Assembly (NCBI GenBank): GCA_902585265.1
Contig: CACICY010000001.1
Coordinates: forward strand, 1-64,000
Source: an uncultured Pelagibacteraceae bacterium
GTDB taxonomy: Bacteria; Pseudomonadota; Alphaproteobacteria; Pelagibacterales; Pelagibacteraceae
Direction: 5' to 3'
DNA length: 64,000 nucleotides
The first letter of the stretch is position 1. Each line of letters begins with the position of its first letter. This document shows, one piece after another, positions 26,878 through 40,351 of this stretch. The translations under genes and the position numbers were made by a program. The notes beneath the pieces were generated by a model. That model saw nothing but the letters and a program-made list of their open reading frames with translations, made no database searches and was not told where the DNA came from.

Positions 26878-29800
26878 GAAAAGAATTTAGTAAATCTGTC
26901 CTATAGTTTATTGCTTCTTTTATATTCTTTTCCTTAACATGTCCAAAACCTCTGATTTGATCAGGTATTGAAGCTATTTTAACTGCTGTTTCGTAGTTTG
27001 ATTTATTTATTTTTGTTCCTATGCCAGTAATTGTTTGCTTATAATCTCTTATCAATTCTCTCTCCTTTTTTCTTTCATTTAAATAACCAAATGGATCAAA
27101 CTTTGTACCTCTTAAGAATTTAAATTTAGAGAGTATTTTAAACACTCTAAATAACCATCCTCCAAATTTAATTTTTACCAATTTCCCATCAACTTTACTT
27201 TTTTTACTAAAAATTGGAGGGGCTAAATAAAAATTATAATTAAAATTACCTTCAAAGTTTTTATTTACATCGTCTACGAATTTTTTATTTGTCATTAATC
27301 GTGATACTTCATACTCATCTTTGTATGCCATTAATTTGAAATAATTTTTTAAGACTGCAGTTGAGAATTGACTACCGTTTCCTATATTTTTATCTATCTT
27401 TCTTGCATAGCTTACGAGATCTCCAAATTTTTGAGCATATTTTATATTTTGATAATCTTCTAAAAACTTAAATCTATTCTTATATTTTTCCTCAAAACCC
27501 TCTAGTACTTCTGGCTCATCTTTAATTATATCTACTACTTCCTCTTTTAAATTTTCATAGTGTCTTCCAAATCTAAATGCATCAATATTGTCCTTTACAC
27601 TTGCACCATTTAACTCAATTGCTTTTTCAATTGATGAAGCTGAAATTGGTATTAAGCCTGATTGATATGCTACTCCAACATTAAACATATTTGATAAAAT
27701 TGAATTTCCTAAAATCTTTGATGTAATTTTATTTGATGATATAAACTTTATATTTTCTTGACCTGCTATGTTAATTAAATTATCTCTCATTTCATCAAAA
27801 GGTAAGTAAAAATTTTTATCCCTTGTAAAATCTCCAGGCATAACCTCATCTGTATTAACTATTAACTTTGAAATTTTTTTATCTAAGGTTTTTATTATTT
27901 CTAAATCATTTGATACAAGTAAATCAAATCCCAGAAGTAAATTTGTATCACCATAAGATAATCTTATTGCTCCAACATCCTCAGATTTTTCAAAAATTCT
28001 CAAGAAACTTTTAACAGCTCCACCTTTTTGAGCTAACCCAGTCATATCTAAAACCCCTGATCCCTTTCCGTCTATTTGAGCGGCTGTTGCAAGCACTGCT
28101 CCAATAGTAACAACACCAGTTCCACCAATACCAGCAATCATTATTCCATAAGATTTATTTATGTCGGGTAATATTGGCTCTTCAATTTTTGAATTTATTT
28201 TATTTATAAGGTTTTCATCGTAATTTTTTTTAATTCTTATCTCTCCCTCAAGACTTACAAAGCTTGGACAAAACCCATCTACACATGTGTAATCTTTGTT
28301 ACAAGAAGATTGGTCAATTTGTCTTTTTCTTCCGTATTCAGTTTCAACAGGTGCAATAGAAACACAATTAGATTGTATTCCACAATCTCCACAACCTTCG
28401 CATAGGTCTTTATTAATAAAAATTTTTTTCTTTGGCTCTTCTAAGATGCCTTTTTTTCTTCTCCTTCTTTTCTCAGCCGCGCAGGTTTGATCATAAATAA
28501 TAACAGTTGTTCCATTAATTTTGCTTAATTCAATTTGAACATCTATAATATTTTTTCTATCATAAACTTTTGAATTTTTCGCAAAACCTCCTCTATCACT
28601 ATATTTTTCAATTTCATCTGTGATTATTGCAATTTCTTCAACACCTTCTGCTTCAAGCTGTTTAGACATTTGCGCAACTGTTGGTAATCCGTCTAATGCT
28701 TGACCTCCTGTCAACGCTACAGCATCGTTATACAAAATCTTAAATGTCATTTTAGTTTTTGCTGCAACTGCATGTCTTATAGATAGAATTCCTGAATGAA
28801 TGTAAGTCCCATCTCCCATATTTTGAAAAATATGGTCAGTATTGCTAAAAACAGACTCACCAACCCAAGTTGCCCCCTCTGATCCCATTTGTGAAAAGCC
28901 TTCATTATCTCTTTCCATATGTTCCACAAGGTATGCACAACTGATACCTGTAATTGCTCTACTACCCTCTGGTATTCTAGTTGAAGTATTATGAGGGCAC
29001 CCAGAGCAGAAATGTGGAACTCTTTTTAAGGAGATATTTGAATTAGTTTTTTCTTTCAAAGACTTTAAATTTTTTGAAAGATTATGCACTTCATCCGGTA
29101 AGTTAAGGTAATTAATTATTTCAGATATTTTTAAACCGATTTCTCCTGGGTCTAAAGCTCCAGAAGAAACAAATAAATCATTATTATTTTCATCATTTTT
29201 TCCAACTACTTTTATATTTAAATTTTTATTAAATAATATTTCTTTAACTTGTGTTTCAATGATTGATCTTTTTTCCTCAACAACAATGATTTTTTCTAAA
29301 TTTTCCGAAAATTTTTCAATTATTGTTTCTTCTAGCGGCCAAGGCATAGCAATTTTAAGAAATTTAATTCCTGCTTTATTAGCAACATCTTCATTTATTC
29401 CTATTTTTTCTAGCCCTAATTTTGTATCTAAAAAAGACTTTCCAGTGCTAATTATTCCAACTTTTGGATTTTCTGAATCAAAAATTAATTTATTTAAACT
29501 ATTTATTTTACAAAATTCTTTTACATATTTTATTTTATGATGATGCAAACGATATTCTTTTTCTTGAGCAGTATCTTTGAGTCTTATATTTAAACCTTCA
29601 GATGGATAGGTTTCACTTGAAATATCTAAAAGATTTAACCTATTTTCATCTAAGTCAACTGTTGCTCCTGAACTCACGTTATCATGAACACACTTTATCC
29701 CAACCCAACATCCACTTTTTCTTGATAATTCTATTCCTATTATTCCATAATCTAGTATTTCTTGAACACCACTTGGATTAAAAAAAGGTATCATCGCATC

Positions 29801-30283
29801 AATCATTGCAAATTCACTTTGATGAGAGGTTGTTGAGGACTCACATATATGGTCGTCTCCCATTAAAGCAATGACGCCTCCAAACTTTGAGGTACCTGCC
29901 AGATTTACATGTTTTAATGCATCTCCTGCTCTATCTACTCCTGGACCTTTACCATACCATATGCCAAAAACACCATCGTATTTATCTTGTTTTCTAAGAT
30001 TTACTTGCTGTGTTCCCCATAAAGAGGTTGCAGCGAGTTCCTCATTTATTCCTGGTTGAAAATAAATATTGTTTTCATTCAAATATTTTTTGTTTTTTAA
30101 AATCTGCTGATCATAGCCACCTAAAGGAGATCCTCTATAGCCAGAAATGTAACATGCGGTATTTAAGTTTTTTTGTTTATCTCTTCTTGATTGAACAATT
30201 GGAACTCGAACAAGAGCTTGAGCACCAGTTAAAAATCTAGTGCCTTTTCTTAATTTATATTTATCTTCAAGTTTAATTTCCAC
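26864..30283 (-). CDS. Indolepyruvate:ferredoxin oxidoreductase, fused single-chain form
   Basis: A 1,139-aa protein that joins the alpha part (N-terminal pyrimidine domain, GYRGSPLGGYD, and the ThDP motif MGDGTYIHSG near residue 490) to a ferredoxin segment with CEGCGDC and further cysteines (about residues 625-680) and a C-terminal gamma-type domain beginning with IAGIGGTGVVTIGAVLA (about residue 720). This class of about 1,150 aa oxidatively decarboxylates aryl or branched 2-oxo acids to acyl-CoA. The upstream D-amino-acid dehydrogenase gene could provide the 2-oxo acids. The ferredoxin partner is not in the window. Confidence 0.9.
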   Translation of the reverse strand: MEIKLEDKYKLRKGTRFLTGAQALVRVPIVQSRRDKQKNLNTACYISGYRGSPLGGYDQQILKNKKYLNENNIYFQPGINEELAATSLWGTQQVNLRKQDKYDGVFGIWYGKGPGVDRAGDALKHVNLAGTSKFGGVIALMGDDHICESSTTSHQSEFAMIDAMIPFFNPSGVQEILDYGIIGIELSRKSGCWVGIKCVHDNVSSGATVDLDENRLNLLDISSETYPSEGLNIRLKDTAQEKEYRLHHHKIKYVKEFCKINSLNKLIFDSENPKVGIISTGKSFLDTKLGLEKIGINEDVANKAGIKFLKIAMPWPLEETIIEKFSENLEKIIVVEEKRSIIETQVKEILFNKNLNIKVVGKNDENNNDLFVSSGALDPGEIGLKISEIINYLNLPDEVHNLSKNLKSLKEKTNSNISLKRVPHFCSGCPHNTSTRIPEGSRAITGISCAYLVEHMERDNEGFSQMGSEGATWVGESVFSNTDHIFQNMGDGTYIHSGILSIRHAVAAKTKMTFKILYNDAVALTGGQALDGLPTVAQMSKQLEAEGVEEIAIITDEIEKYSDRGGFAKNSKVYDRKNIIDVQIELSKINGTTVIIYDQTCAAEKRRRRKKGILEEPKKKIFINKDLCEGCGDCGIQSNCVSIAPVETEYGRKRQIDQSSCNKDYTCVDGFCPSFVSLEGEIRIKKNYDENLINKINSKIEEPILPDINKSYGIMIAGIGGTGVVTIGAVLATAAQIDGKGSGVLDMTGLAQKGGAVKSFLRIFEKSEDVGAIRLSYGDTNLLLGFDLLVSNDLEIIKTLDKKISKLIVNTDEVMPGDFTRDKNFYLPFDEMRDNLINIAGQENIKFISSNKITSKILGNSILSNMFNVGVAYQSGLIPISASSIEKAIELNGASVKDNIDAFRFGRHYENLKEEVVDIIKDEPEVLEGFEEKYKNRFKFLEDYQNIKYAQKFGDLVSYARKIDKNIGNGSQFSTAVLKNYFKLMAYKDEYEVSRLMTNKKFVDDVNKNFEGNFNYNFYLAPPIFSKKSKVDGKLVKIKFGGWLFRVFKILSKFKFLRGTKFDPFGYLNERKKERELIRDYKQTITGIGTKINKSNYETAVKIASIPDQIRGFGHVKEKNIKEAINYRTDLLNSFHENT

Positions 30284-30297
30284 ACTATTTAGCTTTT

Positions 30298-31539
30298 TTA
30301 GGCAAATCTAACTGAACTGTAAGGTTTTAAATCCATATTAGTATTTTCATTTGCAATCATACCAGACACTATTTTTCCAGAAATTGCACCTAAAGTCCAT
30401 CCTAAATGATGATGACCAAATGAGTAAAATACATTTTTATAATTTTTTGATGGTCCAATTATTGGTAAAAAATCTGGCAACGTAGGCCTAAACCCTAACC
30501 ACTCATCTTTATGCTCAGGTAAGCCGTCAAGCATATCCTTTGCATTTAAAATTAAGTTTTTGATCCTAGATTTTGATAAAGAATTTTCTAAACCACCGAA
30601 CTCCACAGTGCCAACTACTCTTAACCCTTGGTCCATAGGTGACATTCCAAACCCTCTGTTAGAATAAACCACTGGTCTAGAAATTAAATGATCAAAATCT
30701 TTAAAATGAACATGATACCCTCTTTCAGTATCCAGTGGAATATTCTCATGAAGTTTATCAGTAAGTTTTTTTGAAAAAGCACCGCATGCAATAACTAATT
30801 TATCAAAAACAAATCTCTGAGTTTCCGATCTCAGAACAGGTTTTTCCTCATCAAAATTCAAATCTTGAATATTAAGTTTTAAAAACTTTCCTCCTTTATT
30901 AATAAAATTTTGAAATAACTTAACTAGTATTTTTTTTGGATTTCTTGCATGTCTAGCATAATCGTAAAAAACACCCCCATGGTAAAATGGTTTTAAGTTA
31001 GGTTCTAAATCATGTATTTCTTTTTTATTTACTACTTGTTGCTTAACGCCTAGATCATTTCTAATTTTTATTTCTAACTCTCTACTTTTTAAATTTTTTT
31101 CATTCCAGACATATAAAATTCCATTATTTTCAACTAAACCCTCTAGATCTATCTCTTCGAATAGTTCATCATAAGCCAGTAATGATTGATCTAAAATTTG
31201 ATGCATATTTTTTGCGGTATGCATCATTTTATCATTAGTACAATTCATTAAAAATTTTGAAAACCAAGGGATCATTTTTGGAACATAATTCCATTTAAGT
31301 GCTAAGGGTCCTCTTGTACTCATAAGCATAGATGGAACATCACTTACAATATCTGGCCTATTTAATGGAACTGATGCATAAGGAGAAAAATGACCCGCAT
31401 TACCATAAGAGGCTGCATTTCCAGGTTCATCTCTATCGAACAAAATTACTTGATAGCCTTTTTTTTGAAGAAAAAGAGCATTACAAACTCCTTGAATTCC
31501 TGCTCCTATTATACCAACTTTTAAAATTTTTTCTGACAC
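30298..31539 (-). CDS. dadA: D-amino-acid dehydrogenase-like FAD oxidoreductase (DadA family)
   Basis: A 413-aa flavoprotein. The FAD-binding GIIGAGIQGVCNALFL is at residues 9-24, followed by the DadA-typical GNAASYGNAGHFSPYASVP segment, and the C-terminal SFGHHHLGWTLGAISGKIV is the second FAD-contact region of this family. It oxidises D-amino acids (or related secondary amines) to 2-oxo acids. It lies 14 bp upstream of the indolepyruvate oxidoreductase gene, a sensible order for D-amino-acid breakdown. Confidence 0.85.
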   Translation of the reverse strand: MSEKILKVGIIGAGIQGVCNALFLQKKGYQVILFDRDEPGNAASYGNAGHFSPYASVPLNRPDIVSDVPSMLMSTRGPLALKWNYVPKMIPWFSKFLMNCTNDKMMHTAKNMHQILDQSLLAYDELFEEIDLEGLVENNGILYVWNEKNLKSRELEIKIRNDLGVKQQVVNKKEIHDLEPNLKPFYHGGVFYDYARHARNPKKILVKLFQNFINKGGKFLKLNIQDLNFDEEKPVLRSETQRFVFDKLVIACGAFSKKLTDKLHENIPLDTERGYHVHFKDFDHLISRPVVYSNRGFGMSPMDQGLRVVGTVEFGGLENSLSKSRIKNLILNAKDMLDGLPEHKDEWLGFRPTLPDFLPIIGPSKNYKNVFYSFGHHHLGWTLGAISGKIVSGMIANENTNMDLKPYSSVRFA

Positions 31540-31613
31540 AATAAAAAATATAGTTAGTGGGATAAATTATAATAGATGTTATTTGATCGCGGTGGATAAC
31601 TGTTTACAGCATC

Positions 31614-32744
31614 TTAATTACCGATCGGATCTCTGCTATAAATTTTACAGCTCATTACGATGCCTAAACCAAGCATTATTGATAACATAGATGACCCTCC
31701 GTATGACATGATAGGAAGTGGTGCTCCAACTATTGGCAACAACCCAACTACCATAGCTATATTGACAAAAATATATAAAAATAAAGCTGATGCAAAACCA
31801 AAACAGTATAGTTTTGCAAAAAATGATCTACATAAAAAACCAATCCTTATTATTCTGTAAATTAATAAAGCATATAATAAAATTAAAACCAATGAACCAA
31901 CAAAGCCAAATTCTTCAGAAAAAAGAGTAAAAATAAAGTCAGTGTGTTTTTCAGGTAAGAATTCAAGATAACTTTGTGTACCTTGCAAGAAACCTTTACC
32001 TAACAATCCTCCTGAACCAATTGCTATTTTAGATTGAATTATTTGATAACCTGCACCCAAAGGGTCTCTGTCTGGGTTAAAAAAAGTTAATATTCTTGAT
32101 TTTTGATATGGTTTTAAAATTGAAATTACAAAAGGTAATGAGACTAATAATATTAATCCTGAATATACAAAATATTTTAAATTAAGTCCTGCTAACCAAA
32201 TAATAGCCAACCCACTTCCTGCTATTAAAATTGCTGTTCCTAAATCAGGTTGAGTTATAACTAAATAGCAAGGTATCAACAAAAGTATAATTGGTTGTAA
32301 TAAATATTTATAACTTTGAATATCTGAGCTTTGAATTCGATGGTAATATCTTGCAAAACAAACTATTATTGCAATTTTCATTAGTTCTGAAGGCTGAAGG
32401 TTCATTATGAAAAGATTTATCCATCGTTTAGATCCTGATGCTGAAATTCCAAAAAAAATTACAAGTAATAGAAGTAAAGTTCCTAGAATATAAAAAATAT
32501 ATGCCTGTCTATACCAAAATGAAACTCTTACAAATGATATCACTAAAAACATAGAAAAAAATACTATAAATCTGGTAAGATGATTTTTAGTGTAAAAAGA
32601 AAAATACCCACTTTCTGTAGAATAAATTGAAAAAACACTCATTGAACCTATTATGGCAACAATTGTTATTAAAAAGTAATCAACAGCTTTCAGTTTATCA
32701 ATAAATGAATAACTAGTGGAATTTAGCGACGTTGAAAGTATCAT
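31614..32744 (-). CDS. rodA: RodA (MrdB), SEDS-family peptidoglycan glycosyltransferase
   Basis: A 376-aa membrane protein with about ten helices. The SEDS signatures are present: TQPDLGTAILI in the middle, LPEKHTDFIFTLFSEEFGFVGS in the large loop, and the C-terminal VGLLPIVGAPLPIMSYGGSSML. It polymerises glycan strands for side-wall growth with PBP2. It overlaps mrdA by 4 bp and is the last gene of the mre-mrd operon. Confidence 0.96.
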   Translation of the reverse strand: MILSTSLNSTSYSFIDKLKAVDYFLITIVAIIGSMSVFSIYSTESGYFSFYTKNHLTRFIVFFSMFLVISFVRVSFWYRQAYIFYILGTLLLLLVIFFGISASGSKRWINLFIMNLQPSELMKIAIIVCFARYYHRIQSSDIQSYKYLLQPIILLLIPCYLVITQPDLGTAILIAGSGLAIIWLAGLNLKYFVYSGLILLVSLPFVISILKPYQKSRILTFFNPDRDPLGAGYQIIQSKIAIGSGGLLGKGFLQGTQSYLEFLPEKHTDFIFTLFSEEFGFVGSLVLILLYALLIYRIIRIGFLCRSFFAKLYCFGFASALFLYIFVNIAMVVGLLPIVGAPLPIMSYGGSSMLSIMLGLGIVMSCKIYSRDPIGN

Positions 32745-34687
32745 GCAATATTTTTTAAATCTTTTCTAATTTTTTCTCTTAATTCATGCCTATCTAAAAT
32801 TTTTTTTATTAATTTGTTTGCTATTGGAGCGGCTGCTTTACTCCCAGAGCCTCCATGCTCTATCAAAACACTGAGGGAATATCTTGGTTTATTATAAGGC
32901 GCAAATGCAATAAATAAAGCATGATCTCTACTTTTATATTCTATCTCTTCAAGGTCCAAATCAAGCTCTCTATCTTGATCAGTAATTCTTTTAACTTGAG
33001 AAGTTCCAGTTTTTCCAGCAAACTTGTATTTATCTTCTTTGTGTCTAGATCTAAAGGAGGTTCCAAACTGTTCATTGGTTGACCCATACATTGCATCCAG
33101 AACTAACTTTAAATTATTTGGATTTCTGTAAAGTCTTTCATAATATTTAAATTCGTGATCTTTCAAAATATTTTGACTTACAGTTTTATTTTTTTCGCTT
33201 TCAATTTTTGATTTAATAATATCTAAATCTATTTCTTTATCATAAATTAAATTTGGTTTAATTTTGAAGCCTCCATTAGCCAACTGCGCTGTCATTAAAC
33301 ATAATTGAAGTGGGGTAGTCTGAATGTAACCCTGTCCTATCCCAGTAATTACAGTTTCGCCAAGATACCAAGACTGCTCTAAAACTTGTTTTTTCCATTT
33401 AGTTGAGGGGACAATTCCTTTTTTTTCTTCTGAAAAAAAATCTTCCAAGACTTTTGAACCTAGGCCATATCTTTTTGCAATTAGTGAGAGCTTATCTACG
33501 CCTAAAAGCCTTGCGACTTCATAAAAATAAATATCACATGACTGTTTAATGGCATTTCTCATACTCATCCATCCATGACCATTTTTTTTCCAACAATGAT
33601 ATCTCTCTCCATACAATTCATATGGATGATCATGGCCTTTACAGTTTACTTTAAATTTTTGGTCTATTATCCCATATTCTAGAGCAGCAAGTGCAACCAA
33701 GGGTTTTATAGTTGATCCAGGGGAATATAATCCAGCTAATGATTTATTTAATAAAGGTCTTAACTTATTATTTTTAATTTCATTCCAATCTTTAGTGCTT
33801 ATTCCATGCGTAAACTTATTTGGATCATATGTTGGGGATGATGCCATGGTAATTACTTCACCTGTGTATATATCCATAACACATATTGAGCCAGCCTGAT
33901 TTTTTAGTAACTCTTGAGCCAATTGCTGAATTTCTAAGTCTATGGTTGTTCTTAAATTTTCACCTTGAGTTTCTTTATTATAACTAATTTCACTTATTTT
34001 TTTTCCTGATGCATTTACTTCATATCTTTTAGTTCCATGATTTCCTATTAGGTCAGTATCTTTTGAATTTTCAATACCAATTTTTCCAACTTTTAAACCT
34101 GGTACAAAGTTTTCCTCTATTTTTTTTTTATTTTGAATATCTTGAGTTGTTGCATCACCAACATAACCAACAACATGTACTAAATCATTGGAGTAAGGGT
34201 AATATCTTGAAGTAGATAAAACTGGCTTCGCTCCATCTAATTCATGCAAGTACAAATTTAATTTAGAAAATTCTTTCCATGATAAATTTTCAGAAATTAT
34301 TAAAGTATCCCATGGCTTAGACTTTTCTTTCTTCTCATATATTTTTTTTATTTCATCCTCTTTAAGACTAATAATATTTTTAAGTTTAAAAATTGAATTA
34401 TTAAAATTGGAAACTTCTTCAAGAGATAAATGAACTTGATAAACTCTTTGATTATCTGCAATAACATTATTAAAATAATCAGTTATTATTCCTCTTTGAG
34501 GTGGAGTTTTCCATTCTCTAATTCTATTTTTGTCAGATAAAACTTCATATTTTTGCTTTTGAGAAATTTGAAGATTATATAATCTTGAAGTAACAATCCC
34601 AATTAATGCAATCTTTGCAGCAACTAAAACAAATAGTCTTCTACTTATAATTTTATTTTTATTTAAATTACCTATTTTTTTTATCAT
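32741..34687 (-). CDS. mrdA: Penicillin-binding protein 2 (MrdA)
   Basis: A 648-aa class-B transpeptidase. A short cytoplasmic start and one membrane helix (about residues 18-38) precede the dimerisation domain. The active site shows S-x-x-K in SPGSTIKPL, and KTG in FAGKTGTSQV near residue 570. It crosslinks side-wall peptidoglycan together with RodA. It overlaps mreD by 20 bp. Confidence 0.96.
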   Translation of the reverse strand: MIKKIGNLNKNKIISRRLFVLVAAKIALIGIVTSRLYNLQISQKQKYEVLSDKNRIREWKTPPQRGIITDYFNNVIADNQRVYQVHLSLEEVSNFNNSIFKLKNIISLKEDEIKKIYEKKEKSKPWDTLIISENLSWKEFSKLNLYLHELDGAKPVLSTSRYYPYSNDLVHVVGYVGDATTQDIQNKKKIEENFVPGLKVGKIGIENSKDTDLIGNHGTKRYEVNASGKKISEISYNKETQGENLRTTIDLEIQQLAQELLKNQAGSICVMDIYTGEVITMASSPTYDPNKFTHGISTKDWNEIKNNKLRPLLNKSLAGLYSPGSTIKPLVALAALEYGIIDQKFKVNCKGHDHPYELYGERYHCWKKNGHGWMSMRNAIKQSCDIYFYEVARLLGVDKLSLIAKRYGLGSKVLEDFFSEEKKGIVPSTKWKKQVLEQSWYLGETVITGIGQGYIQTTPLQLCLMTAQLANGGFKIKPNLIYDKEIDLDIIKSKIESEKNKTVSQNILKDHEFKYYERLYRNPNNLKLVLDAMYGSTNEQFGTSFRSRHKEDKYKFAGKTGTSQVKRITDQDRELDLDLEEIEYKSRDHALFIAFAPYNKPRYSLSVLIEHGGSGSKAAAPIANKLIKKILDRHELREKIRKDLKNIA

Positions 34688-35198
34688 TCTCTTTAACTAG
34701 CACCATATTATCTATCCAAGCAAATATTTTGAAAAATATAGGGTAAATTAAAAATGTAACAAATAAACCCAATATTAAACTTTCATAGATAATTGGAATT
34801 TTAAATATTGTTATTAATATAATATAATTTAATGATCCTACAATTAAAATTGCTATGAAAAATGATATCCAATCATAAATTAAATTGTATATGATTGACC
34901 TATTTCTTATAAATGCTCCAATCGCAGATAATAATAAATAATTTAGGGAAGATATCCCAATTGGCAAACTTTGAACTACATCATTTACAATACCTGCAAA
35001 AAAAATTAATCCATAACCTAGATGCTCTGGTTTTTTTAAACTCCAGAAGAATACAATTATGTAGCTAAAGTTTATGATAAAATCATAATTTTTATATATA
35101 ATATTAATATTTAAACCTAAAATTACGACTAAAAATAAAATTAAAGTGGGTAAACTTGTAATTGTCTTAGAGTAAATTCTGTTAGCAAATAAACTCAC
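34668..35198 (-). CDS. mreD: Rod-shape-determining protein MreD
   Basis: A 176-aa inner-membrane protein with five or six hydrophobic helices and weak sequence conservation, identified by size, topology and its place between mreC and mrdA, including the GLIFFAGIVNDVVQSLPIGISSL segment typical of MreD. It overlaps both neighbours. Confidence 0.9.
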   Translation of the reverse strand: MSLFANRIYSKTITSLPTLILFLVVILGLNINIIYKNYDFIINFSYIIVFFWSLKKPEHLGYGLIFFAGIVNDVVQSLPIGISSLNYLLLSAIGAFIRNRSIIYNLIYDWISFFIAILIVGSLNYIILITIFKIPIIYESLILGLFVTFLIYPIFFKIFAWIDNMVLVKENDKKNR

Positions 35199-36037
35199 TT
35201 TTTAAAATAAACCTTAACAAATTTAATTTGATCGAAATCTGTAAAAAATTTAACGTATTTTTTGTTATTTATAATAGTTATTTTACCTATAGGTATTCCA
35301 GAGGAAATTATCCCGTCAGCTCCTGAAGTATAAACAATATGACCCTCTTCGACTTGATTTTTTTCAGGTAGATACTCAATATCACCATTTAATTTACTTC
35401 CATTTCCTGAAACTATTGCGCTTATTCCATTAGGTTCAATTATTACTGGTATCTTACTATTAAGATCATTTATTAATAAAACTCTCGAGGTTAAGTAATT
35501 AACTCCTACTACCTTTCCTATAAAATATGATCCACTTCTCACACCTGAGCCTATTTTAATATCATGTTTGAAACCTTTATTAATCACAACTGATCGTAAA
35601 TATGGGCTCTTTTGATCTAGTAAAATTTTAGTTAAATGATAATTATCTGAAAAGAGGGTTTTTTCTTCAATCAGTGCATTAAGTCTTGAATTTTCTTCTT
35701 TTAAAAATTGATTTTCAAGCTTTAACTCTTCAATATTTAAATCAATAATCTTAAATTTTTTATTTTCTTCATGTATTTTTAAAAGATCACTAGCACCGTG
35801 ATAAGCATTTTTTAAAGATAAAAATGGAAATGATATAATATATGAAGTTTTAAGAACAGCATCTTTGGCTACTGACCTAAATTGATTAATAGGTCCAGTT
35901 TTAAAATATTCTAATGATAAAACAATTATAGATAATATAATTAAAGTAAAAAGTGAAAATTTTCGTCTATTACCTTTATTTAAAAAAATTGAACGAGCAG
36001 ATATAACCAAATCATCTCTGCCCATTTCTCTAGACAT
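35195..36037 (-). CDS. mreC: Rod-shape-determining protein MreC
   Basis: A 280-aa protein with one N-terminal membrane helix (about residues 27-45), a coiled coil (about 85-125, EENKKFKIIDLNIEELKLENQF type), and the periplasmic beta domain containing RSVVINKGFKHDIKIGSGV and GISAIVSGNG. MreC links MreB filaments to the wall-synthesis complex. It starts 5 bp after mreB and overlaps mreD by 4 bp. Confidence 0.95.
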   Translation of the reverse strand: MSREMGRDDLVISARSIFLNKGNRRKFSLFTLIILSIIVLSLEYFKTGPINQFRSVAKDAVLKTSYIISFPFLSLKNAYHGASDLLKIHEENKKFKIIDLNIEELKLENQFLKEENSRLNALIEEKTLFSDNYHLTKILLDQKSPYLRSVVINKGFKHDIKIGSGVRSGSYFIGKVVGVNYLTSRVLLINDLNSKIPVIIEPNGISAIVSGNGSKLNGDIEYLPEKNQVEEGHIVYTSGADGIISSGIPIGKITIINNKKYVKFFTDFDQIKFVKVYFKK

Positions 36038-36042
36038 TTTGA

Positions 36043-38666
<2,624 letters not shown>

Positions 38667-38755
38667 TTAATTAATTAAGCTTGAGTATCATACATGCTCA
38701 CGCTCAGATTGCAAAATAAAATGCCTATTTTAGACCAAATAAAACAATAATTTAT

Positions 38756-39790
<1,035 letters not shown>

Positions 39791-39802
39791 TTAATTTTTA
39801 AT

Positions 39803-40351
39803 TTATTTAAATATTTCTGATCCTCTTGTCATAGCGACTGCACCTGTTCTTGAAACACTCACTAAACCAAATTTTTTTAAATTTTTTGACATAGTATCTA
39901 TTTCTCTTCTTAAAGCTGTAATTTGTATAACATTTGATTTATTTGTTTTATCTAATATTACTGGATTAAATTTTTTACAAGCTTCAAAAGCTTTATTTAA
40001 TTTACCATTGTTTGCAACAAACTTAAATAATGCCATTTCTTTAAAAATAACATTTTTATCTTCTCTCTTAAAATCTGCTACTTTATGAACTGGAACTAAT
40101 TTTTTTAATTGAAGTTTTATCTGATCTACTACTTGTGGTGTACCGGTAGTTACAATTGTTATTCTTGAAATATTTTGCTTCTGATCGACCTCAGCTACTG
40201 CTAGGGACTCGATATTGTAGCCTCTTCCAGAAAATAAACCAACTACACGAGCTAAAACTCCAGCCTCATTATCTACCCATACAACTATAATATGAGTATC
40301 AGGCTTCTGTTTTTTTCCTGCAAAACTATATGCTGATTTTGAGTTAGCCAT
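39803..40351 (-). CDS. ilvH: Acetolactate synthase small (regulatory) subunit
   Basis: A 182-aa protein with an N-terminal ACT domain (VVWVDNEAGVLARVVGLFSGRGYNIESL) and the C-terminal small-subunit domain. It binds valine and activates the catalytic subunit. It starts 1 bp before the end of ilvB, so expression is coupled. An N-terminal extension of about 20 polar residues precedes the ACT fold. Confidence 0.96.
   Translation of the reverse strand: MANSKSAYSFAGKKQKPDTHIIVVWVDNEAGVLARVVGLFSGRGYNIESLAVAEVDQKQNISRITIVTTGTPQVVDQIKLQLKKLVPVHKVADFKREDKNVIFKEMALFKFVANNGKLNKAFEACKKFNPVILDKTNKSNVIQITALRREIDTMSKNLKKFGLVSVSRTGAVAMTRGSEIFK

Noticed and set aside
38667..38755. Possible riboswitch or leader peptide between ilvC and leuA
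   Set aside because: The 89-bp gap has no convincing stem series, leucine-codon run or terminator.
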